Source: Candidatus Sumerlaeia bacterium
GTDB taxonomy: Bacteria; Sumerlaeota; Sumerlaeia; SLMS01; JAHLLQ01
Assembly: GCA_019634695.1 (NCBI GenBank)
Contig: JAHCAW010000011.1
Coordinates: forward strand, 1 to 64,000
Direction of reading: 5' to 3'
Length of the DNA stretch: 64,000 bases
Shown: positions 7,743 through 16,463 of the stretch, piece after piece
How positions within the stretch are numbered: position 1 is the first letter of the stretch
How the letters are laid out: each line of letters begins with the position of its first letter
Notes under the pieces: generated by a model
The model's database searches: none
The model's input: only the letters and a program-made list of their open reading frames with translations
Told to the model about the DNA's origin: nothing
Position numbers and translations under genes: made by a program

Positions 7743-7952
7743 ATGACCCCAAGACCGTTACCCTGGCTCTCTGTCGATGAGATCGCCAGCCACCTCGGAA
7801 TCAAGAGAGACACTGTCTATCTGTGGATCGAGAAGCGCGGACTTCCGGCCCACAAGGTAGGTAGGCTCTGGAAATTCCAAGTTGATGAAGTCGATGAGTG
7901 GGTCAGATCCGGTAGAGCAAGCGACCAGACAACCGAGGAATCGAACCAATGA
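7743..7952 (+). CDS. Small helix-turn-helix (excisionase/MerR-type) protein
   Basis: 69 aa. The winged-helix core is LSVDEIASHLGIKRDTVYLWIEKRGLP, followed by the wing KVGRLWKFQVDEVDEWV, the pattern of excisionase-family HTH_17 domains. The ATG at 7743 has GGAG nine bases upstream; a TTG at 7728 is possible but lies in the inverted repeat. The stop overlaps the start of the DUF499 gene (ATGA). Small HTH proteins open several multi-gene methylation-linked defence operons, where they are thought to control expression. Here it is the likely regulator of the whole downstream operon, perhaps binding the inverted repeat at its own start. Confidence 0.85.
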   Translation: MTPRPLPWLSVDEIASHLGIKRDTVYLWIEKRGLPAHKVGRLWKFQVDEVDEWVRSGRASDQTTEESNQ

Positions 7953-10900
7953 AGACCCTGCGTCAAAGCTGCATCCCACGCAAGTCCGTGCATGATCGCA
8001 CCCGCAGGGACACCGTCCTTGAGCTGACTGATTTCCTGTTCGGCAAGGTCAGCGCGAGCGACTTCTTCGAGGAGAACTACCTTACCGACGGCATGAAGCA
8101 CCTGTTGTTCGAGGCGTTCCGTCGGTTCTCTGGTGACACGGATCAGTGCGTCTTTACGCTGACCCAAGCCATGGGTGGCGGCAAAACTCACAATCAGATC
8201 GCGCTGGGCCTCCTTGCTCGCGACCCCTCCGTTCGCAAGCAGGTGATGGGAGACCTCCTTCAGAACGATGCACTGGGTGAGGTGCGTGTGATCGGATTCT
8301 CGGGGCGCGACAGCGACGCACCGCTGGGGATCTGGGGGTCTCTTGCTGAGCAACTCGGCAAGAAGGAGTTGTTCAAAGATTACTACTCTCCCCTCCAGGC
8401 TCCCGGCCCTGCCGCCTGGATCAACCTGTTGCAGGGCGAGCCGTTGCTCATCCTGCTCGATGAGTTGCCCCCCTACTTCGAGGCCACTCGCTCAAAGACA
8501 GTTGGAAACAGCGATCTTTCGCAGGTCACCGCTACCGCACTTGCCAACCTGCTCATCGCGGTCAGCAAAGAAGAACTCAAGAACGTCTGTGTCGTCATCA
8601 GCGACCTGGGAGCAACCTCCTGGAAGACTGGTAGCGAGGCGATCGGCCAAGCTTTGAAGAGCTTCGAGAACGAGGTCGGGCGCATCGCGCTCCGTCTTGA
8701 GCCTGTAGCCCTTCACAAGGAGGAGCTGTACCACATCCTTCGCAAGCGCCTCTTCGAGACTTTACCCGACGACGACACCATCTGGGAGGTCGCAAAGGCA
8801 TACGCGCAGGCGGTCAAGGACGCCAAGCAGATGGACATCACCAACGCGTCCCCTGAAAAGTTCGCCGCCCAGCTCCATGACTCCTTCCCATTCCACTTCT
8901 CGATCCGCGACCTCTACGCCCGCTTCAAGGAGAACCCTGGCTTCCAACAGACCCGCGGCCTGATCCGTCTCATGCGGACGGTCGTTTCCCGCATGTGGAA
9001 GACCAAGGCGGCGGACCAACGGCATCTGATCCATCCGTACGACATCGATCTAAACGACACCGACACTCGGTCTGAAGTGCTCGCAATCAACTCCAGGCTC
9101 GATCCCGCGATCACCCACGACATCGCCAGCAATGGGTCTGCGGTGGCCGAGAACATGGACGCCAACCTGGGGGCTGGCACCGATGCTCAGGACGCCTGTA
9201 AGCTGATTCTGGTGTCCTCTCTGGCCAACGTGCCCAACGCCACCCTCGGTCTCACTGTTTCTGAAATCGTCTCCTTCCTGTGCGTGCCGGGCCGCGATGT
9301 GGCCCGGCTTCCCAAGGAAATCCTTGGCCTCCTTTCCACCCGCGCCTGGTACCTCCACAGCAACCGCGAAGGCCGTCTCTTCTTCCGCGAGACCCAGAAC
9401 CTCGTCGCCAAGCTCAACACCATGGCCGAGGCACTCCCCCGCGAGTCCTCTCGCAAGGAGCTCCAGTCCATCCTTCGGCGTCTATTCGAGCCATCGCTAA
9501 AGGACTGCTACCAAGAGGTCCTGCCGCTCCCCGGCGTGGACGAGATCGACATCAAGCCCGATCGGGTTACACTCGTCATCTCCCCACCACACCCCGGTTC
9601 CGGGCTTCATCCTGACCTCGTCAAATTCTGGAACGACCTTGGGTACAAGAACCGCGTTCTTTTTCTCAGCGGCGAACGCGATGCGCTGGATGCGCTCCTC
9701 TCCAAGTCGGCAGAGGCGAAGGCCATCCAGGTCATCCTGAAGGAAATGGATGATGAGAAGGTGTCCGAAAAGGATGCCATGCGTGTCGAAGCGCAGCAGC
9801 TCACTGATAAGATCCAAGGGCAGATCCTCTCGGCTGCTCGCGAGGCCTTTACGCGCCTCTACTTCCCGTCCTTCAAGCCTGGCTCCAACGATGCCGCGCT
9901 CATGACGGCGGACTTCATCATGAACTTCACCGACAACAACTACAACGGTGAGAAGCAGATCCGCGAGGCGCTGAAGGCGAAGCAAAAATTCACCGAAGAC
10001 ACAACGAGTGACTCCTTCCGCCTTCGCTGCGAAGAGCGCCTCTTCGCCAACCAGCAGGTCGTAGCTTGGAATGAGCTGAAAAAGCGTGCAGCCGGAAATA
10101 CTAAGTGGCCATGGCATCGTCCAGCGGCACTGGATGAACTGAAGGAGCTCCTGGTCAACAGGGACCAGTGGCGCGAGGACGGAGGCTTTGTCGATAAGGG
10201 CCCCTTCCCTCCTCCCAAATCAGACATCGCCATCCGCGAACTCACCCGAGACGAAAACACCGGCGAGGTTACCCTCCGGCTCGACCCCGTTCATGCAGAC
10301 ACGGTTCACTACGAACTGGGCGGGAATCCGGCGACCACCGGCTCGCTCAAAGTCGATAACCTTCAGGCCTTCAAGACAAAGGAACTTCATCTCTCCTTCT
10401 TCGCCGTGGATTCCTCGGGCAAGAACGCCGTGGGGACCCCCAAGGCCTGGAAGAACCGGATAACGCTCAAATATCGCCTGTTCCAGGATGGGGATGACAA
10501 ACGGTGCGAGTTGGAAGCCGCTCCGGCTGCATCCATCAAATACACAACAAACGGTTCTGACCCCAAGAACTCCGGCGGAACATACGACTCCCCCTTCATC
10601 GTTCCGAAAGGGACCGTGGTGGTCTTGGCTGTCGCCGAGAAGGCGGGGATCACTTCCGAAATTCTGAACGTCCCCATTGATTGGGAGAAGGACGACGGCG
10701 TCCAGGTCGATCCCTTCAAGCCCGCCCTGTGGAAGCGCTCCCACGATCTCAAGTCCACCAAGGAAACCTTCGAGTTCCTGGACCGCCTCAAACGCTTCTC
10801 CGCCACGGCACCCGGGCCCAAGATCACATTGTCAGGCGAGCGCTACATCGAACTGACCTTCGACCCCAAGTTGGAACCCGATCCCTCCCAGATCGAGGAA

Positions 10901-11044
10901 GCCATCAAGCCACTGCGTACCCTTCTGACCGAAGGACAGGTCTGGCTCGATGCGGAAAGCATCCGTTTCTCTTCCGGTCAAGGGCTTCTCGACTGGGTGG
11001 CGGAAGTCAAAACCGAGCTCATGCCCGCAGAGGTGGTGCAATGA
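7949..11044 (+). CDS. DUF499 anti-phage-associated ATPase
   Basis: 1,031 aa. A large P-loop protein of the DUF499/COG1483 family, found next to DUF1156 methylases in defence islands. Walker A is AMGGGKTH (about 74-81) and Walker B is LLILLDELPPYF (about 166-176). The C-terminal part contains a chitobiase/Ig-like fold (KYTTNGSDP near 863, then VPKGTVVVLAVAEKAG), often used for protein contacts. It is probably the energy-using component that acts with the methylase and helicase; the biochemical role is not established. It starts inside the stop of the HTH gene, and its own stop overlaps the start of DUF3780, so the operon is translationally coupled. Confidence 0.92.
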   Translation: MKTLRQSCIPRKSVHDRTRRDTVLELTDFLFGKVSASDFFEENYLTDGMKHLLFEAFRRFSGDTDQCVFTLTQAMGGGKTHNQIALGLLARDPSVRKQVMGDLLQNDALGEVRVIGFSGRDSDAPLGIWGSLAEQLGKKELFKDYYSPLQAPGPAAWINLLQGEPLLILLDELPPYFEATRSKTVGNSDLSQVTATALANLLIAVSKEELKNVCVVISDLGATSWKTGSEAIGQALKSFENEVGRIALRLEPVALHKEELYHILRKRLFETLPDDDTIWEVAKAYAQAVKDAKQMDITNASPEKFAAQLHDSFPFHFSIRDLYARFKENPGFQQTRGLIRLMRTVVSRMWKTKAADQRHLIHPYDIDLNDTDTRSEVLAINSRLDPAITHDIASNGSAVAENMDANLGAGTDAQDACKLILVSSLANVPNATLGLTVSEIVSFLCVPGRDVARLPKEILGLLSTRAWYLHSNREGRLFFRETQNLVAKLNTMAEALPRESSRKELQSILRRLFEPSLKDCYQEVLPLPGVDEIDIKPDRVTLVISPPHPGSGLHPDLVKFWNDLGYKNRVLFLSGERDALDALLSKSAEAKAIQVILKEMDDEKVSEKDAMRVEAQQLTDKIQGQILSAAREAFTRLYFPSFKPGSNDAALMTADFIMNFTDNNYNGEKQIREALKAKQKFTEDTTSDSFRLRCEERLFANQQVVAWNELKKRAAGNTKWPWHRPAALDELKELLVNRDQWREDGGFVDKGPFPPPKSDIAIRELTRDENTGEVTLRLDPVHADTVHYELGGNPATTGSLKVDNLQAFKTKELHLSFFAVDSSGKNAVGTPKAWKNRITLKYRLFQDGDDKRCELEAAPAASIKYTTNGSDPKNSGGTYDSPFIVPKGTVVVLAVAEKAGITSEILNVPIDWEKDDGVQVDPFKPALWKRSHDLKSTKETFEFLDRLKRFSATAPGPKITLSGERYIELTFDPKLEPDPSQIEEAIKPLRTLLTEGQVWLDAESIRFSSGQGLLDWVAEVKTELMPAEVVQ

Positions 11045-11697
11045 TGACCGAGGAGAAGCCAAAGAGGAGGTCCGCCTCCCCATCAGCCTCCGGTTTCGGC
11101 TTCTTCCCCGAGGAGTCGCAGCATCACTTTTTGGTCACGATCCCGCCGAAGGACGGACATATCCTCATCTCGGAGCACCACACCTGGGACGATGCCGATG
11201 CCCGCCGAGACCTCTCCTTCGCCCTCGGTAAAGAGGACGAAAAGCTGCGCGTTTCCCTGCCCCGGGAGAAGTGGGACGCCATCGCCGATGGAGCCCGTAA
11301 AGAATTCAACGAGCGCCTGAAGCGCAACGGCCACAAGACCGGCGCATGGCGTCGTGGACGGGTCCCCCTCAGTCGACTGTTCGGCAAGGAGCTTGTCCTG
11401 CTGGCATGGGCCGTTGAAGACGCCGATCCCGCTCTTATCCCAACCGCGCTTCGCAACTGGCTCGGCCTCGCTCCAGAGGAACGTTGGTGGCTTTACACCA
11501 TGACCGCAGCTGCTACAGGCCACGCGCTCGCCGGACGGAACAAGGGCTGGCGCAAGGCTGTGCGATTCGCCCTCACCGAGAATCCCGTTTCTGAAGCCAA
11601 CGAAGAGAGCTACGAAGAGGTCAGGCCCTACGACCTCTTCTTCGGAGTCAGCGAGGAAGAGGCGAAGTGGGGAAGCCCAAAAAAGCGGAGGAAGTGA
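11041..11697 (+). CDS. DUF3780 anti-phage-associated protein
   Basis: 218 aa, starting MMTEEKPKRR within the DUF499 stop codon. Hallmarks of the family are GFGFFPEESQHHFLVTIP, ISEHHTWD, GKELVLLAWAVEDADP and APEERWWLYTMTAAATGHA. DUF3780 occurs almost only beside DUF499 and DUF1156 genes, so it is a core part of this defence set, but its activity is unknown. No catalytic motif is visible. The 3' end is followed after 44 bases by the first of the inserted genes. Confidence 0.88.
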   Translation: MMTEEKPKRRSASPSASGFGFFPEESQHHFLVTIPPKDGHILISEHHTWDDADARRDLSFALGKEDEKLRVSLPREKWDAIADGARKEFNERLKRNGHKTGAWRRGRVPLSRLFGKELVLLAWAVEDADPALIPTALRNWLGLAPEERWWLYTMTAAATGHALAGRNKGWRKAVRFALTENPVSEANEESYEEVRPYDLFFGVSEEEAKWGSPKKRRK

Positions 11698-11741
11698 TTC
11701 AAGATCCCCCTCTCGCGTACCGAAAGATCCAGGAAAAGGCA

Positions 11742-12335
11742 ATGACCATGGCTAAGACCATAGACAACAAAAAGGACGTCGTCCTCCTGCTCCTCTACTC
11801 CCCAGGGGCATCAGGCAATTTCAACGAGCCTGTGGTGGGCCGAACTCGACTCGTCAAGATGCTCTTCGTTTTTTACAAGGAGTGGCTCAAGCATTTCAAA
11901 AGGGGGACCAAGATCACCGAGGAGAACTTCTACCGGTTCTTTGCCTGGAACTTCGGACCCTTTTCCAAGGAAGTGTACGACGATCTCATGTTCTTCATCC
12001 TCAGGGGCTTCATCGACAGGGAGGAATCCACCGCCGAGGTCCTTCCAGAGGCGGCAGCCGAGTGGGATGAGTGGATGAACATGTCCACGTCAGAGGCTGA
12101 GGATGGCGGCTTCAGCGAATATGAAGAACAAGAGTTCCGGCTGTCCGAGAAGGGGCTACGCTTCGCGAAGGAATTGTACGACTCGCTAAGTCCCGAGCAG
12201 AGGACGACGCTCAAAACCTTCAAGACAAAAATGAACACGGCGTCGCTGCGAGCAATCCTCAAGTACGTTTATGAAACCTATCCCGACTTCACCACGCAGT
12301 CTCAAATTCGCTCGAAGGTGCTCGGCAGACCATGA
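11742..12335 (+). CDS. Panacea/SocA-like (DUF4065-type) protein
   Basis: 197 aa from the ATG at 11742, which has AGGA seven bases upstream. An in-frame GTG at 11667 would add residues that merely overlap the DUF3780 end. The sequence (RTRLVKMLFVFYKEWL, NFYRFFAWNFGPFSKEVYDDL, GFI, then FRLSEKGLRFAKELY) follows the pattern of Panacea/YwgA-like proteins. These act as antitoxin or adaptor domains in many toxin-antitoxin and defence loci. There is an acidic insert near residues 110-145. No toxin is obvious next to it unless the following membrane protein plays that part. It is the first gene of the insert between DUF3780 and DUF1156. Confidence 0.6.
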   Translation: MTMAKTIDNKKDVVLLLLYSPGASGNFNEPVVGRTRLVKMLFVFYKEWLKHFKRGTKITEENFYRFFAWNFGPFSKEVYDDLMFFILRGFIDREESTAEVLPEAAAEWDEWMNMSTSEAEDGGFSEYEEQEFRLSEKGLRFAKELYDSLSPEQRTTLKTFKTKMNTASLRAILKYVYETYPDFTTQSQIRSKVLGRP

Positions 12336-12841
12336 GTATAACGGCGACCACACTCACCTCACTGCTTCCACTGGCCATCGGTGGCGTGGTTTCGTATTTC
12401 AAGCCGTTTTTGGAAGACCAGAAAGAGTTCAAGAACCGTGGCAGGCGTATGATCACTCAAAGCACAGAAGCTGTTGCCGAAGCGCTCTGTGCCGTGGTGG
12501 AAGAGCGGGTTCGGGTTCGAGTCGAAGGACACCAAAACTTGGCACGTGGAGACGGGAGGTCAGAGCCAGACCTCTACGGCAGAGTCGCTGAACTAATTTC
12601 TCGTCACGGCAAGCTCAGTTTCCGTGTCAACCTTCGTAATCTGATCTTCAGAGCATGCTACGGAGCCCTGCTTGTCGGTGTCCTTGTCGGGTTCGTGTGC
12701 TTGGTCCTATCTCTGGTCACGAAGAACTACGAGGTGGCGATACTGTCAGTCTCGCTCTCCACAGCCGGGGCCGAGATCGTCTGTGTGCTCGTGCTCTACA
12801 GCCTGACGAGGAGGAGCGAAGATGACGAAGAAATCCTCTAA
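12332..12841 (+). CDS. Small two-helix membrane protein, unknown function
   Basis: 169 aa, overlapping the previous stop (ATGA). An N-terminal hydrophobic stretch (LTSLLPLAIGGVVSYF) is followed by a charged region (about 25-100). Two strong membrane helices lie near 108-130 and 137-158 (YGALLVGVLVGFVCLVLSLV; VSLSTAGAEIVCVLVLYSL), with an acidic tail. No family recognised. Small membrane proteins in defence operons often act as effectors that harm the cell membrane, which makes this a candidate effector partner of the Panacea-like protein; that is inference. Confidence 0.6.
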   Translation: MSITATTLTSLLPLAIGGVVSYFKPFLEDQKEFKNRGRRMITQSTEAVAEALCAVVEERVRVRVEGHQNLARGDGRSEPDLYGRVAELISRHGKLSFRVNLRNLIFRACYGALLVGVLVGFVCLVLSLVTKNYEVAILSVSLSTAGAEIVCVLVLYSLTRRSEDDEEIL

Positions 12842-13265
12842 GCAAGCGGGTCCACTTACCGAACTGGATCTCGTGTGCTCACTCGTACCCTTCCTTGTTG
12901 ACGAGGGATACGACGTGAAGCTGGAGGTTTCAAACATGGGGCAGAGCATCGACCTCGTGGGGCTCCGGGGCAACAACCGCTGGCTGACTGCCATCGAAGT
13001 GAAGAGAACGAATTGGAAGAGGGCGCTGGAGCAGTGCCAGGCCCATGCTCTGGTGTGCGACTATATCGCCATCGCGCTCGCGTTGAAAGGTGTCCCAAAG
13101 CAACTTAGCCACGAGCTCAACCACAACGGCTGGGGCCTGCTTCTCTTCAACCATGACGCCCGCACTTGGGACTGGACTATCCGGCCCGTCGTGAATCGCC
13201 GTGTCTGGAAGCCGCAAAGAACCCGGTTCCTGATGAATCTAAGGGAGATCAGCCATGCCTCTTGA
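12822..13265 (+). CDS. PD-(D/E)XK-like nuclease domain protein
   Basis: 147 aa, start MTKKSSKQAG with GAGGAGGAGCGAAG before it, overlapping the membrane gene by 20 bases. The core has SIDLVGLR, then WLTAIEVKRTNW and a following helix ALEQCQAHALVCDYIAIAL. This matches the D...ExK strand pattern of the restriction-endonuclease fold (Asp in IDLVG, Glu-Val-Lys in EVKRT). The protein is compact, without a separate DNA-binding domain, so it may work with a partner. Assignment rests on motif shape only; no close family is named. Confidence 0.6.
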   Translation: MTKKSSKQAGPLTELDLVCSLVPFLVDEGYDVKLEVSNMGQSIDLVGLRGNNRWLTAIEVKRTNWKRALEQCQAHALVCDYIAIALALKGVPKQLSHELNHNGWGLLLFNHDARTWDWTIRPVVNRRVWKPQRTRFLMNLREISHAS

Positions 13266-14598
13266 ACACTGGATGATGTTCAGCACGTTTGCGGAGCAGG
13301 ATTACTTCATCTATCCGCGCAGCGACGTTTACTCTGGCGTCTTCATCAATGCGAATATGGCGGCGCATGCCCCGGCAGGCCTCGCGAGCTTCATCATCGA
13401 GAAGCTGAATCCCGAAACAAAGTACATGGTCGATCCCATCACACATGCTTTTCAGCACGATCCCGTGTTCATCAAGAACGACAAGGGTGAGGTGAAGAAA
13501 GCCATACAGTCGCTCGCGGAGGCCTATGGTGACCCGATGCTATCGCACGTGGGGAGGAAACCACTTTCGCCATCGCAGTTCGATGAGAAGACTCTCGCCT
13601 CTCTATGCCCGCGAGTACTCGGTTACCAACGTGATCACCTACGTGGGTACATGGAAGGTTCAGATGCAGCGAAGTACCTGGACTCGGATGAGATCAAGTC
13701 CCCTTCTGCCTTGGTCGCTCCCTATTTCTTTCTGACCGAGACGGAATGGAGCGGATGGCTCACCGTGAATACAGATGCGGTAGCTGTCTCGCTAGAGGCT
13801 CTTCAGCCAGGTGAGCGCCTCTTCGCTGAGGTGGTCGTGGACCGTGGGGTTCTCCTCGACGCCCGAATCCGTGCTCAGGTCGTGAAAGCCTACAGCCGCT
13901 TTCAGAACATGATCGCGGGCTTTCTGCTCTGGATCGATAATTTCGATGAGCAGTCCGTCCCGATGGCTGAACTCAGGGCGTTCAAGGAATTCTGTCACTC
14001 TCTCAAGTCCATCGCTCCGGAAGTGATCAACCTTCATGGTGGCTACTTTTCAATTCTCATGGGAGGGACGGTTGGCAGCGAGTGCCTGACAGGTGTAGCC
14101 CACGGGCCGGAGTTTGGCGAGTTCCGCTCCGTTGTACCAGTCGGAGGGGGTATCCCCATCGCCCGGTACTATGTCCCGCGCTTGCACGCTCGGGTCCGAT
14201 ACCGCGAAGCAGCGGATTTCTTCCAGGCGGCAGGCTGGCTCGAAACTGCTGATCGTTTCATTCACAACGTCTGCAACTGTGAAGAATGCCTCGATACCCT
14301 TGCCAGTGACGCCGCCAATTTCACGAAATTCGGAGAAGGCGACGTAAAGAATGTGCGCCGTCGCCACGGCATGGTTCGCATCGAATTTCCCTCCGCAGAA
14401 ACGAAGCGGCGCTGCCTCCGCCACTACTTGCAAAGAAAGCATCGCGAGTTTCAGATGGTTCGCAATGCCGAGCCTGGTGCATCACTGAGAGAGCTCCAAA
14501 ACAGTATCGATGTGCATGAGAATCTTGTGGGGACCGACGGCGTAGCCCACCTGAAGCGCTGGAAGCAGGTACTGTCGCCCAAAGAGGGAGACCACTAA
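13255..14598 (+). CDS. Uncharacterised protein, candidate TGT-like TIM barrel with CxCxxC
   Basis: 447 aa, start MPLEHWMMF with AAGGGAGA seven bases upstream. No confident family. The middle alternates strands and helices as in a TIM barrel: ERLFAEVVVDRGVL, IAGFLLWIDNFDE, INLHGGYFSILMGG, LTGVAHGPEFGE, IPIARYYVPRLHAR. It is followed by a CNCEEC zinc-type motif near residue 340. This order recalls tRNA-guanine transglycosylase-like enzymes, including DNA-modifying relatives, but key residues were not matched. The C-terminal 90 residues are basic and helical. Its stop overlaps the start of the OLD nuclease by one base, so it is probably made together with the Gabija-type pair. Confidence 0.55.
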   Translation: MPLEHWMMFSTFAEQDYFIYPRSDVYSGVFINANMAAHAPAGLASFIIEKLNPETKYMVDPITHAFQHDPVFIKNDKGEVKKAIQSLAEAYGDPMLSHVGRKPLSPSQFDEKTLASLCPRVLGYQRDHLRGYMEGSDAAKYLDSDEIKSPSALVAPYFFLTETEWSGWLTVNTDAVAVSLEALQPGERLFAEVVVDRGVLLDARIRAQVVKAYSRFQNMIAGFLLWIDNFDEQSVPMAELRAFKEFCHSLKSIAPEVINLHGGYFSILMGGTVGSECLTGVAHGPEFGEFRSVVPVGGGIPIARYYVPRLHARVRYREAADFFQAAGWLETADRFIHNVCNCEECLDTLASDAANFTKFGEGDVKNVRRRHGMVRIEFPSAETKRRCLRHYLQRKHREFQMVRNAEPGASLRELQNSIDVHENLVGTDGVAHLKRWKQVLSPKEGDH

Positions 14599-16463
14599 TG
14601 TATCTCTCCCGTGCGAAGATAAAGAACTTCCGCTCCCTCAAAGATGTCACTGTCGACTTCAAGAAAGGTCTCAATCTAGTCCTAGGCCGGAACAACATCG
14701 GCAAGACGAACCTCCTGAGCGCGATACGCATCGCAATCGGGCCGCTGGCTTCGCGTGGTGAAAGCATCTGGCTTGAAGAGGACGATTTTCTTCGTCCTTC
14801 AGTCGGCGAAGCACGAACCGAGCAGATTTCCATCGAGCTTGTCTTCGAGGAACTGAGCGAATTGCAACGCTCACAGTTCTTCGAGGTCATCAACTTTGAC
14901 CTGGCAGACATCACGAAATCTAAGGCAATCATCCGCTTCGAGGCCTCCTGGCCTGTTGGCAAGAAAATGGCAAAAATCAAACGGACAGGAGGCGCTCCTG
15001 TACCTGATGCTCCTGATGTCCCGAGTGCCATCCTTGAATCTGTGCCGATCACATTCCTTCCGGCACTTCGTGATGCCACTGCATCTCTAGCACCTGGCGT
15101 CAAGAGCCGCTTGGCTGCCCTCTTAGCTGATCGAGCAGCCCGGTCTGGGCGGAACGACCAGGAAGCGATCGAGAGTATTTTTCGTCAGGCGAACACGGAC
15201 CTTGAAGCACAGGATCTGATAAAGGAGACGAAGGTATCTCTTCTGAAGACCACGCAGGCGATGGCCGGGAGTGACCATTCCCCGTCGGGCATCAAGGCAA
15301 CGGAAGCGCAGTTTCAACGGATTCTGAAGACGCTCAAAGTTCTCATGGAGGATTCCGTCGTCACGGACCTGAAGTGCAACGGCCTAGGCTACAACAACCT
15401 ACTCTTCATGGCCGTTGTGCTCGAACACCTAAAGAATCTTGAGCCGGACGAGTGCCCGATCCTCATGGTAGAGGAGCCCGAGGCTCATCTCCATCCACAA
15501 CTCGTGAGACTGCTGGCCCGGTACCTCTCCCACAATACCCCTGGGAACGAGAGCAAACCCCAGACACTCGTGACGAGCCATTCTGCCGTGCTGGCCTCAG
15601 CCGTGGAACCCTCGCAGGTTCATGTCTTCTTCGGCCCGAACGGAGCTGGCCGCTGCCATTCGTTGGCCTCGGCAGGGATGGATGATGTCGAGCAGATGGA
15701 GTTGCAGCGAATGCTCGACATCACTCGGGCCACGATCTATTTCGCGAAGGGGGTCATCCTCGTTGAGGGAATTTCAGAAGCGCTTCTCGTTCCGGTGCTT
15801 GCTCGCCGCCTCGGGATCGACTTGGAGGACTTGCACATCAGCGTAGTTCCCATCTGCGGCGTCGCCTTTGGCACGTTTCAGAAACTGTTCAAGAAGGAAG
15901 CCCTGGGATTCCCTGTCGCCATCATCACGGACGGAGACCCACCTGTGGCGAACAAGGATAAGGCGTGGGGGGAGCAGTACCCCGAAAAGGACGGCGACAA
16001 CTTCAAGGTCTGCGATCGCACAATCAAACTTCTCGAAGTCTTCAAGGATCACACCAACGTTCGGATCTTCCAGTCGCAGGTGACCCTCGAATACGATCTG
16101 GCTCTGGCTGGCGACAAGAACGCCGGTATCATGGCCGTTGCCTGGGAGAAGTGCTTTGTCGGAAAACCTGGAACCTTCAACAAAGACAAGGTAGCCGACT
16201 CCCTCAACCTTGACCGCGGCGGAAAGGCGCTCGCTGCCTGGGGAGGGATATGCCGAGCCAACCCAACCACTGGCAAAGGTGATTTCGCTCACAGGCTGAC
16301 CTCGTTGCTCTCCAGTCAGAAGCCAGACGACAAGGCTGTCGCAGACGCCTTCGTTGTTCCCGAGTACATCAAGCAAGCCATAGTGTTCGTGCGCGATGCC
16401 GTCGCCCCTCCGTCCAGCAATGGAGCCGATCAACCGGCAACCTCCCCCGAGGAGACGAACTGA
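14598..16463 (+). CDS. gajA: OLD-family ATPase/TOPRIM nuclease (Gabija GajA-like)
   Basis: 621 aa. The N-terminal ABC-type ATPase has FRSLKDVTVDF, Walker A GRNNIGKTN (30-37) and the Walker B region VEEPEAHLHPQ (about 291-301). The C-terminal TOPRIM nuclease has VILVEGISEALL (about 386-397; catalytic Glu) and AIITDGDPP (about 440-448; DxD pair). This architecture plus the UvrD-like helicase immediately downstream is the definition of the Gabija anti-phage pair, in which GajA cuts DNA and nucleotide depletion licenses the cut. It is a little longer than the usual GajA. It starts one base inside the preceding stop with GAGGGAGACC as the ribosome site. It could also be counted as a class 2 OLD nuclease. 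Confidence 0.82.
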   Translation: MYLSRAKIKNFRSLKDVTVDFKKGLNLVLGRNNIGKTNLLSAIRIAIGPLASRGESIWLEEDDFLRPSVGEARTEQISIELVFEELSELQRSQFFEVINFDLADITKSKAIIRFEASWPVGKKMAKIKRTGGAPVPDAPDVPSAILESVPITFLPALRDATASLAPGVKSRLAALLADRAARSGRNDQEAIESIFRQANTDLEAQDLIKETKVSLLKTTQAMAGSDHSPSGIKATEAQFQRILKTLKVLMEDSVVTDLKCNGLGYNNLLFMAVVLEHLKNLEPDECPILMVEEPEAHLHPQLVRLLARYLSHNTPGNESKPQTLVTSHSAVLASAVEPSQVHVFFGPNGAGRCHSLASAGMDDVEQMELQRMLDITRATIYFAKGVILVEGISEALLVPVLARRLGIDLEDLHISVVPICGVAFGTFQKLFKKEALGFPVAIITDGDPPVANKDKAWGEQYPEKDGDNFKVCDRTIKLLEVFKDHTNVRIFQSQVTLEYDLALAGDKNAGIMAVAWEKCFVGKPGTFNKDKVADSLNLDRGGKALAAWGGICRANPTTGKGDFAHRLTSLLSSQKPDDKAVADAFVVPEYIKQAIVFVRDAVAPPSSNGADQPATSPEETN

